Part shown: positions 47,290-54,353 of the stretch, piece by piece
Numbering within the stretch: position 1 is the stretch's first letter
Layout: every line of letters starts with the position of its first letter
Source of the DNA: ASMP01 sp964617015
GTDB taxonomy: Archaea > Nanobdellota > Nanobdellia > Pacearchaeales > GW2011-AR1
Reading direction: 5' to 3'
Length of the DNA: 54,353 bases
NCBI GenBank assembly: GCA_964617015.1
Contig: CAZTVG010000004.1
Span: 1-54,353 of the forward strand
Notes under the pieces: model-generated
The model's database searches: none
The model's input: the letters and a program-made list of their open reading frames with translations, nothing else
Told to the model about the DNA's origin: nothing
Program-made: the position numbers and the translations under genes

Positions 47290-48075
47290 CTAGTTTACAG
47301 TTGTAATTTCAACCATTGTCACCACGTCACTCCAGATAACATTTCCTTTTGCCCTGATATAAACAGAGATGACATCGCCAGCCTGGAATGTAACTATTCC
47401 TTTTGACTGGATGTCATAGTCTTTCTTTACTCCGAGCGTATCTGTGCTGAATGTATTTCCGAATCCTATTGGTTTTCCATTCCTGTAAACTATTATCTCC
47501 AGGCTTCCTGCGCTATCCTGAAGAACTTCAATGTTTGTGGAAACAGCTGTGATGCTTCCATCCCTCACCATGACATATCCTTTCTCAAGACTACCTTTAA
47601 CTCCTGTAGCTGTCTTCAAGAAATCCGAACTTGTCATTGCCCCTGAAAATCCAAAGTTAAGGAATTGTCTCTTGTCTTGGGCAATAATCAAATCTCCCTG
47701 AGTCCTTAGTTTTTCCACAGAGTATGAAATTACGTATACCTTGTCTTTAACACCATTCTCTGTGAAATCTATCTGATAAATAGCCAGATTATGGTCTCCA
47801 ACGTTTTCTATATTGACTTCCTTGGGCAGTGCATTAAAGTCAACTTCTTTCACCATAGAAATTTCAGAAGGAAGAACCCCCCTCTTCTGAACAAAATTCA
47901 GTACATATTCATAAACCTGTGTGGAAAGATTTCCTGATGAAACAGTATCAACAGTTGCCTGAACTTCCTGTTCAAGAGAAGCATCTAAGACATCATTCTG
48001 GGCAGATATCACAAAAAAACCCAGGATTAATAAAATAAACAATGACGTGCCTAAACCAAAAAATATTTTCTTCAT
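47290..48075 (-). CDS. secreted beta-rich protein
   Basis: This 261-residue protein has a signal peptide or anchor (MKKIFFGLGTSLFILLILGF with FVISA) and an exterior body without cysteines: VQATVDTVSSGNLSTQVYEY, FTENGVKDKVYVISYSVEKL, VMVRDGSITAVSTNIEVLQD and a final strand-rich part with DVISVYIRAKGNVIWSD. I recognise no family. It lies 41 bases upstream of the small membrane protein and may share its operon. Confidence 0.68.
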   Translation of the reverse strand: MKKIFFGLGTSLFILLILGFFVISAQNDVLDASLEQEVQATVDTVSSGNLSTQVYEYVLNFVQKRGVLPSEISMVKEVDFNALPKEVNIENVGDHNLAIYQIDFTENGVKDKVYVISYSVEKLRTQGDLIIAQDKRQFLNFGFSGAMTSSDFLKTATGVKGSLEKGYVMVRDGSITAVSTNIEVLQDSAGSLEIIVYRNGKPIGFGNTFSTDTLGVKKDYDIQSKGIVTFQAGDVISVYIRAKGNVIWSDVVTMVEITTVN

Positions 48076-48196
48076 CTTCTCTTTTTTGAATCTTGGTTTT
48101 GTCTAATCTTTTCAGAAAAGATTGTGTTGTATATAAATATTTCCAATCAGGATTGCGACTGTTAGATTTAAAAATAAAAAATATCTTAAGAGAAGA

Positions 48197-48478
48197 ATGA
48201 AAGACAGAATAACCAAAGAAAAACTCGAGAAATACAAAAATTTAACTTCCAATGCTCTAAAAATTGCAGAAAAATCAGTTATAAAAAATAGAGAAAAAGA
48301 AGCCAGAGAAATAATTGAAATGGTGAAAAATTATCTTTCAGATTCAGGGTATTTTGAAAAAAATAAAGATTTTGTCAGCGCATTTGCAGCACTAAATTAT
48401 GCGCATGGCTGGCTTGATTCAGGAGCAAGGCTTGGAATATTTGATGCAAAAGATGACAGACTTTTTACTGTTAAATAG
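48197..48478 (+). CDS. DUF357 family protein
   Basis: This 93-residue helical protein, KLEKYKNLTSNALKIAEKSV then REIIEMVKNYLSDSGYFEKN and FVSAFAALNYAHGWLDSGAR with LGIF, is a clear DUF357 member, an archaea-specific family of unknown function. The YAHGWLDSGARLGIF ending is its signature. It is preceded by an AT-rich promoter-like segment and is followed by a 139-base spacer before pyrH in which I see no RNA gene I can support. Confidence 0.85.
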   Translation: MKDRITKEKLEKYKNLTSNALKIAEKSVIKNREKEAREIIEMVKNYLSDSGYFEKNKDFVSAFAALNYAHGWLDSGARLGIFDAKDDRLFTVK

Positions 48479-48617
48479 TTTGTAACATCTTTAAATATAA
48501 AATCTGGAGGTGGACTTGAGATGAATCGGATAATATGCTAATTCTACCCATTATTAAATCATCCTTAGAATAAATCAAATAAGCAAATTATAAAAATCTA
48601 AATTCACTGTCAGATAT

Positions 48618-49307
48618 ATGAAAAAAAAGGTGATTGTTTTAAGTCTCGGAGGAAGTCTGATAATTCCCGAGCAGGTTGACCTCAAGTTTTTAAAAAAATT
48701 CAGGAAAATCATCCTGAGGAATACAAAAAGTCACAAGTTCTTAATTGCGTGCGGAGGAGGAAGTATTGCGAGGAAATACATTTCCGCCCTTAGAGAAGAG
48801 AATTTAAGCAAAAAACTTCAGAATTTCTCAGGAATTTCTGCAACAAGAATGAATGCAAGGTTTATGAATTATTTTTTCAACAAAGATCCGGAATACGGAA
48901 TTCCCCACACAGCAGAAACTTTAAGAAAGTATATAAAAAAACAGGATATTATTTTTTTTGGCGCTCTTGAGTACAAGCCAGAACAAACATCTGACTCTAC
49001 AGCTGCAGAAATTGCCAGAATTTTTAAGACAATATTCATCAATTTAACAAATGTCAAAGGCCTTTATGACAAAGATCCAAAAAAACACAGAAATGCAAGA
49101 CTTATTACCAAGATAAGCTGGAAAGATTTCCACAAAATGGCTGCAAAAGAAGGATTTAAGCCAGGACAGCATTTTGTCTTGGACCAGACAGCCTCAAAAA
49201 TTATCATGAAAAACAAAATCAAGACCTATATTCTCGGAAAAGACCTTAAACAGCTGGAGAATGTCTTGAAAGGAAGAAAGTTTAAGGGAACTTTTGTTGG
49301 AGTGTAA
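48618..49307 (+). CDS. pyrH: UMP kinase, archaeal type
   Basis: This 229-residue amino-acid-kinase-fold enzyme phosphorylates UMP to UDP. VIVLSLGGSLIIPEQVD is the phosphate-binding loop, FLIACGGGSIARKYI the second Gly-rich loop, QTSDSTAAEIARIFKT and NLTNVKGLYDKDPKKHRNAR the nucleotide-binding part, and FKPGQHFVLDQTASKII the C-terminal motif. Length and sequence fit the archaeal form. The TATA-like ATTATAAAAAT about 26 bases before the ATG suggests a leaderless mRNA. Confidence 0.92.
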   Translation: MKKKVIVLSLGGSLIIPEQVDLKFLKKFRKIILRNTKSHKFLIACGGGSIARKYISALREENLSKKLQNFSGISATRMNARFMNYFFNKDPEYGIPHTAETLRKYIKKQDIIFFGALEYKPEQTSDSTAAEIARIFKTIFINLTNVKGLYDKDPKKHRNARLITKISWKDFHKMAAKEGFKPGQHFVLDQTASKIIMKNKIKTYILGKDLKQLENVLKGRKFKGTFVGV

Positions 49308-49383
49308 TTCTTCTGTTCCTTGACCTACTTAACAAAAATTGAGTTAACTCAATTTTTATAAATACTGCTATTTTCTTTAAAGA

Positions 49384-49860
49384 ATGGAAAAGTTTGTTTT
49401 AATTCAGGGAGGCGATTTTCAGAAAATCAGGGAAAAAATAAGGGAAAATAGGGGGAAAAAGATAATTTTCTCAGGTGATAATGATGAACTAAATAAAAAA
49501 GTCCTTGAAAAAGAAAACATAAATGTCTTACTTTTGACATTATCAGGAAGAAAAGACAGGCTAAAACAGAGAGATTCTGGTTTTAACCATGTACTTGCAA
49601 GGCTCGCGAAAAAGAAAAATGTTGTAATAGGAATTAATTTTAATGAAGTTATTAATTCAAAAGCAGAAGAAAAATCAAAAATTCTTGCAAGGGTCAGGCA
49701 GAACATAAAACTCTGCAATAAAAATAAATTAAAGATGAAATTTATCTCAAAAGAAAACTCACCCAAGCGTGGTCAAGTTAAAGAAAAAAAAGACAGCTAT
49801 GATTTAAAATCTCTTGGATTGATTCTTGGCATGCCAACATGGATGACGAGAGATTTATAA
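49384..49860 (+). CDS. rnp3: RNase P protein component 3 (p30-like)
   Basis: This 158-residue protein shows the Rpp30 features RQRDSGFNHVLARLAKKKN-like, VVIGINFNEVINS, RVRQNIKLCNKNKLKMKFIS and SLGLILGMP, a protein subunit of the RNase P that trims tRNA 5' ends. It is short; the family usually exceeds 200 residues, the N-terminal strands being reduced. A TTTATAAA-type box lies upstream. The assignment rests on the DSGxNHVLA and RxRQNIxLC blocks. Confidence 0.8.
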   Translation: MEKFVLIQGGDFQKIREKIRENRGKKIIFSGDNDELNKKVLEKENINVLLLTLSGRKDRLKQRDSGFNHVLARLAKKKNVVIGINFNEVINSKAEEKSKILARVRQNIKLCNKNKLKMKFISKENSPKRGQVKEKKDSYDLKSLGLILGMPTWMTRDL

Positions 49861-49977
49861 GCAGTAGAAAAAATATTAATAAAGACAATTAAAATGTAAT
49901 GATTAATAAAAAATATTGCAGTTTCACATTCAGCCAAGTAAATTCAAGTGTTAAACTAGACAAATTTAAGACTAAAA

Positions 49978-51492
49978 ATGGATATAGAAAAAATTTTAGA
50001 AAGTTTAAGTCCGAATGAAAAAAAAATTCTTCCCCATCTTGAGGAGAAAAATATATCTGAAATCTGCAAGAAGTCAAACCTTGACAAAATCTCTGTAATA
50101 AGATCCCTAGAATATCTGAAGAACAAGAAAATAATAGATATTTCCCTGGAAAAAAAGAAAATAATTGAAATAGGTGTTAATGGCGCACTATATAAAAAGA
50201 AAGGCCTGCCTGAAAGAAGACTTCTTAATTTACTGAATGAAAGAAGAATCCTTAATCTGGATGAAGCTCAAAAGCAAAGCAATCTCTCAAATAACGAATT
50301 TAAGGCTTCTATAGGAATTCTGAAAAAAAAAGCTTTGATTGAATTAAAGAAAGGAAAGATAATATTTAATGCAAACAAAGAGGAAATTTCCAAGAAAATT
50401 CCTGAAGAAATTTTAATTGAATTTCTCCCTATTGATTATGACTCTCTAAATTCTGAGCAGCTTCAGACATTTAGAGATCTTGAAAAAAGAAAAGACATAA
50501 TTCAGGTAAGGGAGGAAAAAATAATAAGTATAGAAATAACAGAGCTTGGGAAAAAAATAATTAGGATGGGCTCAAAAAGCAAGGATTTGATTGAGCAGAT
50601 AACTCCCGAAATCCTGAAAAAAGACTCCTCATGGAAGGGGAAAAAATTCCGTAGATATGATATTGCTCTTCCTGTTTCCCCGATTAGCGGCGGAAAAAGA
50701 CATTTTGTGAATCAGGCAATTGATTATGCGAGAGATATCTGGACAGACATGGGCTTTAAAGAAATGACAGGAAATCTTGCTGTAAGTTCTTTCTGGAATT
50801 TTGATGCCTTATTCACAGCACAGGACCATCCCGTAAGGGACATGCATGATACATTCTTTCTTAATAAAAAAACAGATCTTCCAGACAAAGAACTTGCAAG
50901 GAAAGTAAAAGAAAGCCATGAAAAAGGAGTCAATGGAAGCAAAGGATGGCAATATAACTGGGATGAGGAAGAAGCAAAAAAAATTGTTCTTAGAACCCAT
51001 ACAACCTGTCTATCTGCACAGACTCTTGCCAAACTAAAACCAGAAAATCTTCCTCAGAAATTCTTCGCACTTGGAAAATGCTTCAGGAATGAAACAGTGG
51101 ACTGGAGCCACGGCTTTGAATTTAATCAGGCAGAAGGGATTGTTGTGGACAGGAATGCAAACTTCAGGCATCTTCTGGGTTATCTACAGCAATTCTTCAA
51201 AAAAATGGGTTTTGAAAAAGTCAGATTCAGACCAGGATATTTCTCCTACACTGAACCAAGTGTGGAAATAGATACATGGAATCCTGAAAAAAAAGTCTGG
51301 CTTGAACTCGGGGGAGCAGGAATTTTCAGACCAGAAGTTGTTATTCCTCTTCTTGGCGAGAATATTCCTGTCCTTGCGTGGGGCCCTGGATTTGACAGAA
51401 TACTCATGGATTATTACAAGATAAAAGATCTTCGTGAGTTGTATAAAAATGACATCACTAAGCTAAGAAAACTGAAGTTCTGGATGAAATGA
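49978..51492 (+). CDS. pheS: phenylalanyl-tRNA synthetase alpha subunit
   Basis: This 504-residue subunit holds the active site of the heterotetrameric PheRS. The first 200 residues are repeated winged-helix-like modules (ISEICKKSNLDKISVIRSLE, ILNLDEAQKQSNLSNNEFKA) typical of the archaeal/eukaryotic alpha chain. The catalytic part has GGKRHFVNQAIDYARDIWTD, RTHTTCLSAQTL, GKCFRNETVDWSHGFEFNQA and the motif 3 region LAWGPGFDRILMDYY. Its stop overlaps the first of three tiny membrane genes before pheT. Confidence 0.96.
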   Translation: MDIEKILESLSPNEKKILPHLEEKNISEICKKSNLDKISVIRSLEYLKNKKIIDISLEKKKIIEIGVNGALYKKKGLPERRLLNLLNERRILNLDEAQKQSNLSNNEFKASIGILKKKALIELKKGKIIFNANKEEISKKIPEEILIEFLPIDYDSLNSEQLQTFRDLEKRKDIIQVREEKIISIEITELGKKIIRMGSKSKDLIEQITPEILKKDSSWKGKKFRRYDIALPVSPISGGKRHFVNQAIDYARDIWTDMGFKEMTGNLAVSSFWNFDALFTAQDHPVRDMHDTFFLNKKTDLPDKELARKVKESHEKGVNGSKGWQYNWDEEEAKKIVLRTHTTCLSAQTLAKLKPENLPQKFFALGKCFRNETVDWSHGFEFNQAEGIVVDRNANFRHLLGYLQQFFKKMGFEKVRFRPGYFSYTEPSVEIDTWNPEKKVWLELGGAGIFRPEVVIPLLGENIPVLAWGPGFDRILMDYYKIKDLRELYKNDITKLRKLKFWMK

Positions 51493-51563
51493 TAAAAGAA
51501 ATAATATTTTGGGGGATTATAGCAGCTTTAATTATTTTAGGTGTTTATGTACTATTTAGCTAA
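51489..51563 (+). CDS. 24-residue membrane miniprotein
   Basis: The ATG at 51489 overlaps the pheS stop (ATGA), and the frame reads MIKEIIFWGIIAALIILGVY then VLFS, a single hydrophobic helix. The end of the third gene, FWILIFILIALGIYVLF, is clearly similar, so the two are duplicates. Coupled translation and a conserved sequence argue that it is real despite its size. The function is unknown. Confidence 0.6.
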   Translation: MIKEIIFWGIIAALIILGVYVLFS

Positions 51564-51564
51564 A

Positions 51565-51834
51565 ATGAAAATAGAAGATGTTGTATTTTGGGTAATCATT
51601 TCACTAATAATAGCTACAGCCTTGTGGTTGCTTAGTGGTTCTCCTCCAGAAGCTAATGCATTAGTATCAATTGCTTTATTTGTAGCAGCTTCTGAAATAT
51701 TAATATGGAGAAAATTATTTGATATTGATAAAAAAAATGCAGTTGGTTTTGAAAAAGTTAGGACTGAAATACAAATTTTAAAAAAAGATTTAAATTATCA
51801 ATTAAATGAAATAAAAAACCTAATTAAAAAATGA
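51565..51834 (+). CDS. 89-residue membrane and coiled-coil protein
   Basis: From the ATG at 51565, one base after the miniprotein stop, the protein reads MKIEDVVFWVIISLIIATAL, LVSIALFVAASEILIWRKLF (two membrane helices with a SGSPPEAN turn), then a charged helix GFEKVRTEIQILKKDLNYQL likely to be a coiled coil. An earlier ATG is in frame at 51547. Its stop overlaps the next miniprotein's start as ATGA. It shares FWVII with its small neighbours. The function is unknown. Confidence 0.65.
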   Translation: MKIEDVVFWVIISLIIATALWLLSGSPPEANALVSIALFVAASEILIWRKLFDIDKKNAVGFEKVRTEIQILKKDLNYQLNEIKNLIKK

Positions 51835-51920
51835 GAAAAAAGATTTGGGATAGTTTATTTTGGATTTTAATATTTATTTTAATAGCATTAGGGATATATG
51901 TTTTATTCAGACCTGTATAA
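51831..51920 (+). CDS. 29-residue membrane miniprotein
   Basis: The ATG at 51831 overlaps the stop before it, and the frame reads MRKKIWDSLFWILIFILIAL then GIYVLFRPV. It matches the 24-residue protein at 51489 in the FW-hydrophobic-GxYVLF part. It ends one base before the pheT ATG at 51922, so ribosomes can pass from pheS to pheT through all three small genes. Confidence 0.6.
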   Translation: MRKKIWDSLFWILIFILIALGIYVLFRPV

Positions 51921-51921
51921 A

Positions 51922-53571
51922 ATGGCTATCGTAACTTTCAGTAAAAAAGAATTTGAAAAAGATATCGGAAAACTCAGTGAGAGCATGCAGAATAAAATTG
52001 CAATGTTCGGAACGCCTGTAGAAGGCATTGGTAAAGACAAAATTCAGCTCGAGATTTTTCCAAATCGTCCTGATTTGCTGTCTTATCAGGGTTTCAAAAG
52101 AGCTTTCCTTTCTTTCCTTGGAAAAAGGACAGGACTTAAAACCTATAACGTGAACAAACCGGAAAAAAGCTATGAAGTTATCATTGATTCCTCTGTAAAA
52201 GATGTAAGACCTTACACGGCATGCGCAATTGTTAAAAATTTAAGGTTCGATGATGAAAAAATCAAGGAACTGGTTGAAGTCCAGGAAAAACTCCACATAA
52301 CCATTGGAAGAAAAAGAAAAAAAGTTGCCATAGGAATTTATCCTATGGAAAAAATCAGACTTCCCATTACTTTCAAAGCAGTAGAGCCCGACAAAATAAA
52401 ATTTGTTCCTCTTGAAATTGACAAAAAACTTTCAGGACTTGAAATTCTTCAGAAACATCCGGCGGGAAGAGAGTATGCCCACCTTCTCGCAGGAAAGATG
52501 AAATTCCCTGTCTTTATTGACTCCAATAAGGAAATTTTAAGCATGCCTCCTATAATTAATTCCCAGTTGACAGGAAAAATAACCTCCAAAACAAGGGATG
52601 TTTTTATCGAGTGCTCTGGACTTGATTTTGAAACCTTAAAGAAATGTCTTAATATAATTGTGACAAGCATGGCGGAAATGGGTGGCAAGATTTATCAGAT
52701 GAATCTGCGCTACGGGAAAAAGGAAACAACTCCTGATTTAACTCCCGGGAAAATGAAAATTTCCCTTGAAAATACAAACAAACTTCTTGGCCTGGATTTG
52801 AAAGAAAAACATCTTAAACAGCTGATTGAAAGAATGGGGTACAATTACAAAGATGATGGACGTGTTGACGTGCCTTCCTGGAGAACAGATATTCTGCATG
52901 AGGTTGATTTAATTGAAGATGTTGCAATTGCCTATGGCTATGAAAACTTTGTTCCTGATATTCCTGACATATCAACAATAGGAGAGGAAAACAAAACAGA
53001 AACACTGAAAAGAAAACTCTCGGAGATTCTTTCAGGACTTAACATGATGGAAGTCTCCAATTACCACCTGACCCATAAAAAAGATCAGGCAGAAAAAATG
53101 AATGTTCCAGAAAAACAGGAAGAGTTCACAGAAGTTGAAGAATCGAAAACAGAATATACAACTCTGAGAAAGAACCTTTCTCATTTTCTGCTGAAAAATC
53201 TTTCAGAAAATGTTGATTCAGAATACCCCCAGAAAATATTTGAGATTGGAAAAGTCTTTGGTTCAGGAGAGGAAATAAAGGAAGAAGAAATGCTTGCTGC
53301 ATCAATCACCCCCGGAAACTTCACAGAAATTAAACAAACTCTTGAATATTTGTTCAGGATGATGGGCAGAAAAATAATCCTGAAGGAATCAGATGGATTT
53401 CCCAGTCATTTTATCGAAGGGAGAACTGCGAACATAATTTTCAAAGGAAAAAGAATAGGATTTGCGGGAGAAATTCATCCAAAAATCCTGAAAAACTGGA
53501 AAATAAAAATGCCTGTTGCCTTGTTTGAGATTGAACTTAAAGATGTTTTGAATGATTTGGATAAATCGTAG
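51922..53571 (+). CDS. pheT: phenylalanyl-tRNA synthetase beta subunit
   Basis: The 549-residue beta chain starts MAIVTFSKKEFEKDIGKLSE (an in-frame earlier ATG at 51898 lies in the miniprotein gene and is unlikely). IFPNRPDLLSYQGFKRAF and the B3/B4 editing region (KFVPLEIDKKLSGLEILQKH, MPPIINSQLTGKIT) are followed by a B5 domain (VDVPSWRTDILHEVDLIEDV) and a catalytic-like core ending GFAGEIHPKILKNW. This is the shorter archaeal form, lacking bacterial B1/B2 domains. It binds tRNA and edits mischarged Tyr. Confidence 0.95.
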   Translation: MAIVTFSKKEFEKDIGKLSESMQNKIAMFGTPVEGIGKDKIQLEIFPNRPDLLSYQGFKRAFLSFLGKRTGLKTYNVNKPEKSYEVIIDSSVKDVRPYTACAIVKNLRFDDEKIKELVEVQEKLHITIGRKRKKVAIGIYPMEKIRLPITFKAVEPDKIKFVPLEIDKKLSGLEILQKHPAGREYAHLLAGKMKFPVFIDSNKEILSMPPIINSQLTGKITSKTRDVFIECSGLDFETLKKCLNIIVTSMAEMGGKIYQMNLRYGKKETTPDLTPGKMKISLENTNKLLGLDLKEKHLKQLIERMGYNYKDDGRVDVPSWRTDILHEVDLIEDVAIAYGYENFVPDIPDISTIGEENKTETLKRKLSEILSGLNMMEVSNYHLTHKKDQAEKMNVPEKQEEFTEVEESKTEYTTLRKNLSHFLLKNLSENVDSEYPQKIFEIGKVFGSGEEIKEEEMLAASITPGNFTEIKQTLEYLFRMMGRKIILKESDGFPSHFIEGRTANIIFKGKRIGFAGEIHPKILKNWKIKMPVALFEIELKDVLNDLDKS

Positions 53572-53640
53572 ATTGTTAACTTAATTGGGCTTTTTTGGGA
53601 TGGCAAAAAATTTATAATAATTAATTTACAACTGTTATTA

Positions 53641-53838
53641 ATGAAAAACAAAAAATCAAGGGAAAAATTATTGGCAAAGATGCTTTCATTAATAAGAAAA
53701 AATCCAGGAATAAGACCTTCTAAACTTAATCGTCTTTTGAAAATTCCCCACACTGCAAATCTACGCAACACTCTTATAAAAAAAGGTTTTGTAAGAAAAA
53801 AGAGAAATGGAAATGCTGTACACTATTACCCAAAATAA
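53641..53838 (+). CDS. small winged-helix-like protein
   Basis: This 65-residue basic protein, MLSLIRKNPGIRPSKLNRLL with KIPHTANLRNTLIKKGFVRK and a wing KKRNGNAVHYYPK, has the helix-turn-helix plus wing pattern of archaeal MarR/ArsR-like minimal regulators. TTTATAATAA about 30 bases upstream serves as promoter. The end overlaps the convergent gene by 13 bases. The target is unknown. Confidence 0.7.
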   Translation: MKNKKSREKLLAKMLSLIRKNPGIRPSKLNRLLKIPHTANLRNTLIKKGFVRKKRNGNAVHYYPK

Positions 53839-54314
53839 TCTTTGTTGTTTGCTTCAAATTTGTCATCCCATCTCTTATTTATCTTATCCATAACTTTTAA
53901 CATGTCTTTTTTCATTTCCTGCCAAAGTTCGTAAGAATCTTTAATAAACTGTGCTTCTTTTTCCTCATTAAATTCAAGGTCAAGTTCAATAAATTTAATC
54001 TCTTTCTTCATCAGTTTTTTATATATTTCAGACAGCCTCTTTTTTTCTTCAGCATCTATAAGCTTTATAATCGAAAATATAAACATTGGAACATTCACAG
54101 GATTCAGGAGACTCTCAATAAATCTCATGTAGTTCATCAGTTTATCCCCGACAAATCTTCTTACTTCCCTTATCAGGATTTCTGTTTCAGTTTCTGCAGC
54201 CTTTTCTATTTGGAAGTCCTCGTTAAGCTCTTTAAAGCTCGGGAGATTATGTCTCTTCCTAAGTTTTTCATAATCCTCTTTCAGTTTTGTAAGTTTTTCT
54301 TGGGAATTTTCCAT
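53826..54314 (-). CDS. helical protein of unknown function
   Basis: This 162-residue, fully helical, charged protein reads KLTKLKEDYEKLRKRHNLPS, FQIEKAAETETEILIREVRR, SLLNPVNVPMFIFSIIKLID and LWQEMKKDMLKVMDKINKRW. A long helical bundle without membrane segments or catalytic motif is likely. I recognise no named family, though proteins of this look recur in DPANN genomes. It overlaps the winged-helix gene tail to tail by 13 bases. Confidence 0.7.
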   Translation of the reverse strand: MENSQEKLTKLKEDYEKLRKRHNLPSFKELNEDFQIEKAAETETEILIREVRRFVGDKLMNYMRFIESLLNPVNVPMFIFSIIKLIDAEEKKRLSEIYKKLMKKEIKFIELDLEFNEEKEAQFIKDSYELWQEMKKDMLKVMDKINKRWDDKFEANNKDYFG

Positions 54315-54353
54315 GTTTTTTCAATTGAAATGAATTTTATAAAGTTAAGCCTC

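Noticed and set aside
48490..48617. Possible C/D box RNA (gagatgaatcgg region)
   Set aside because: The C box is imperfect and no D box (CTGA) is properly placed.

Overview
This AT-rich window reads as a piece of a DPANN-type archaeal genome, most like the Nanoarchaeia (Pacearchaeota/Woesearchaeota). That placement is an inference from gene content. The archaeal signs are direct: threonyl-tRNA synthetase with an archaeal N-terminal editing domain, archaeal-type PheS/PheT and TrpS, archaeal UMP kinase, an RNase P p30-like protein, two tRNA genes with bulge-helix-bulge introns, type IV pilin-like proteins with KG/KRG-type leaders, and TATA boxes centred about 25 bases before many start codons, which implies mostly leaderless mRNAs. 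Two 100-base N runs (30506-30605 and 41955-42054) are scaffold gaps; each falls inside a gene and in repeated sequence.

Layout. 80-5584: small winged-helix genes, a surface protein, a cysteine-tailed WHxH-motif protein, a putative HExxH metalloprotein with a truncated second copy, a glycosyltransferase and a methyltransferase. 5650-12786: a minus-strand block of large secreted proteins (cysteine-rich CARDB protein, beta-propeller lipoprotein, pilin-like protein), with a decayed propeller piece behind an in-frame TGA. 12823-13007: an unusual tRNA-Leu candidate and a broken copy. 13172-17866: the most striking part, an array of small toxin-antitoxin-like genes separated by six orphan copies of the C-terminal coding tail of the next gene. 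17867-25792: that gene, a 2641-residue secreted protein with about 19 VGIGTTSP-type repeats. 25891-28634: a ribbon-helix-helix gene with a candidate operator, a convergent HicB/HicA pair, tRNA-Ile(UAU) and tRNA-Glu(UUC), both with introns, and a MNT/HEPN pair bounded by degenerate tRNA-Glu 3' ends.

28771-32581 carries a DoxX-like membrane protein, a cyclopropane-synthase-family methyltransferase and two glycosyltransferases. From 32716 the window becomes housekeeping: thrS, trpS, a receptor-like protein with a degenerate cyclase domain, PEP synthase with a repeat-bearing tail, further pilin-like and surface proteins, pyrH, an RNase P protein, and pheS-pheT with three tiny membrane genes wedged between them.

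Together the genes suggest a small archaeon that invests heavily in cell-surface proteins and glycosylation. The array at 13172-17985 resembles orphan-tip arrays of bacterial polymorphic-toxin loci or integron toxin-antitoxin cassettes in layout, but no recombinase is visible in this window.
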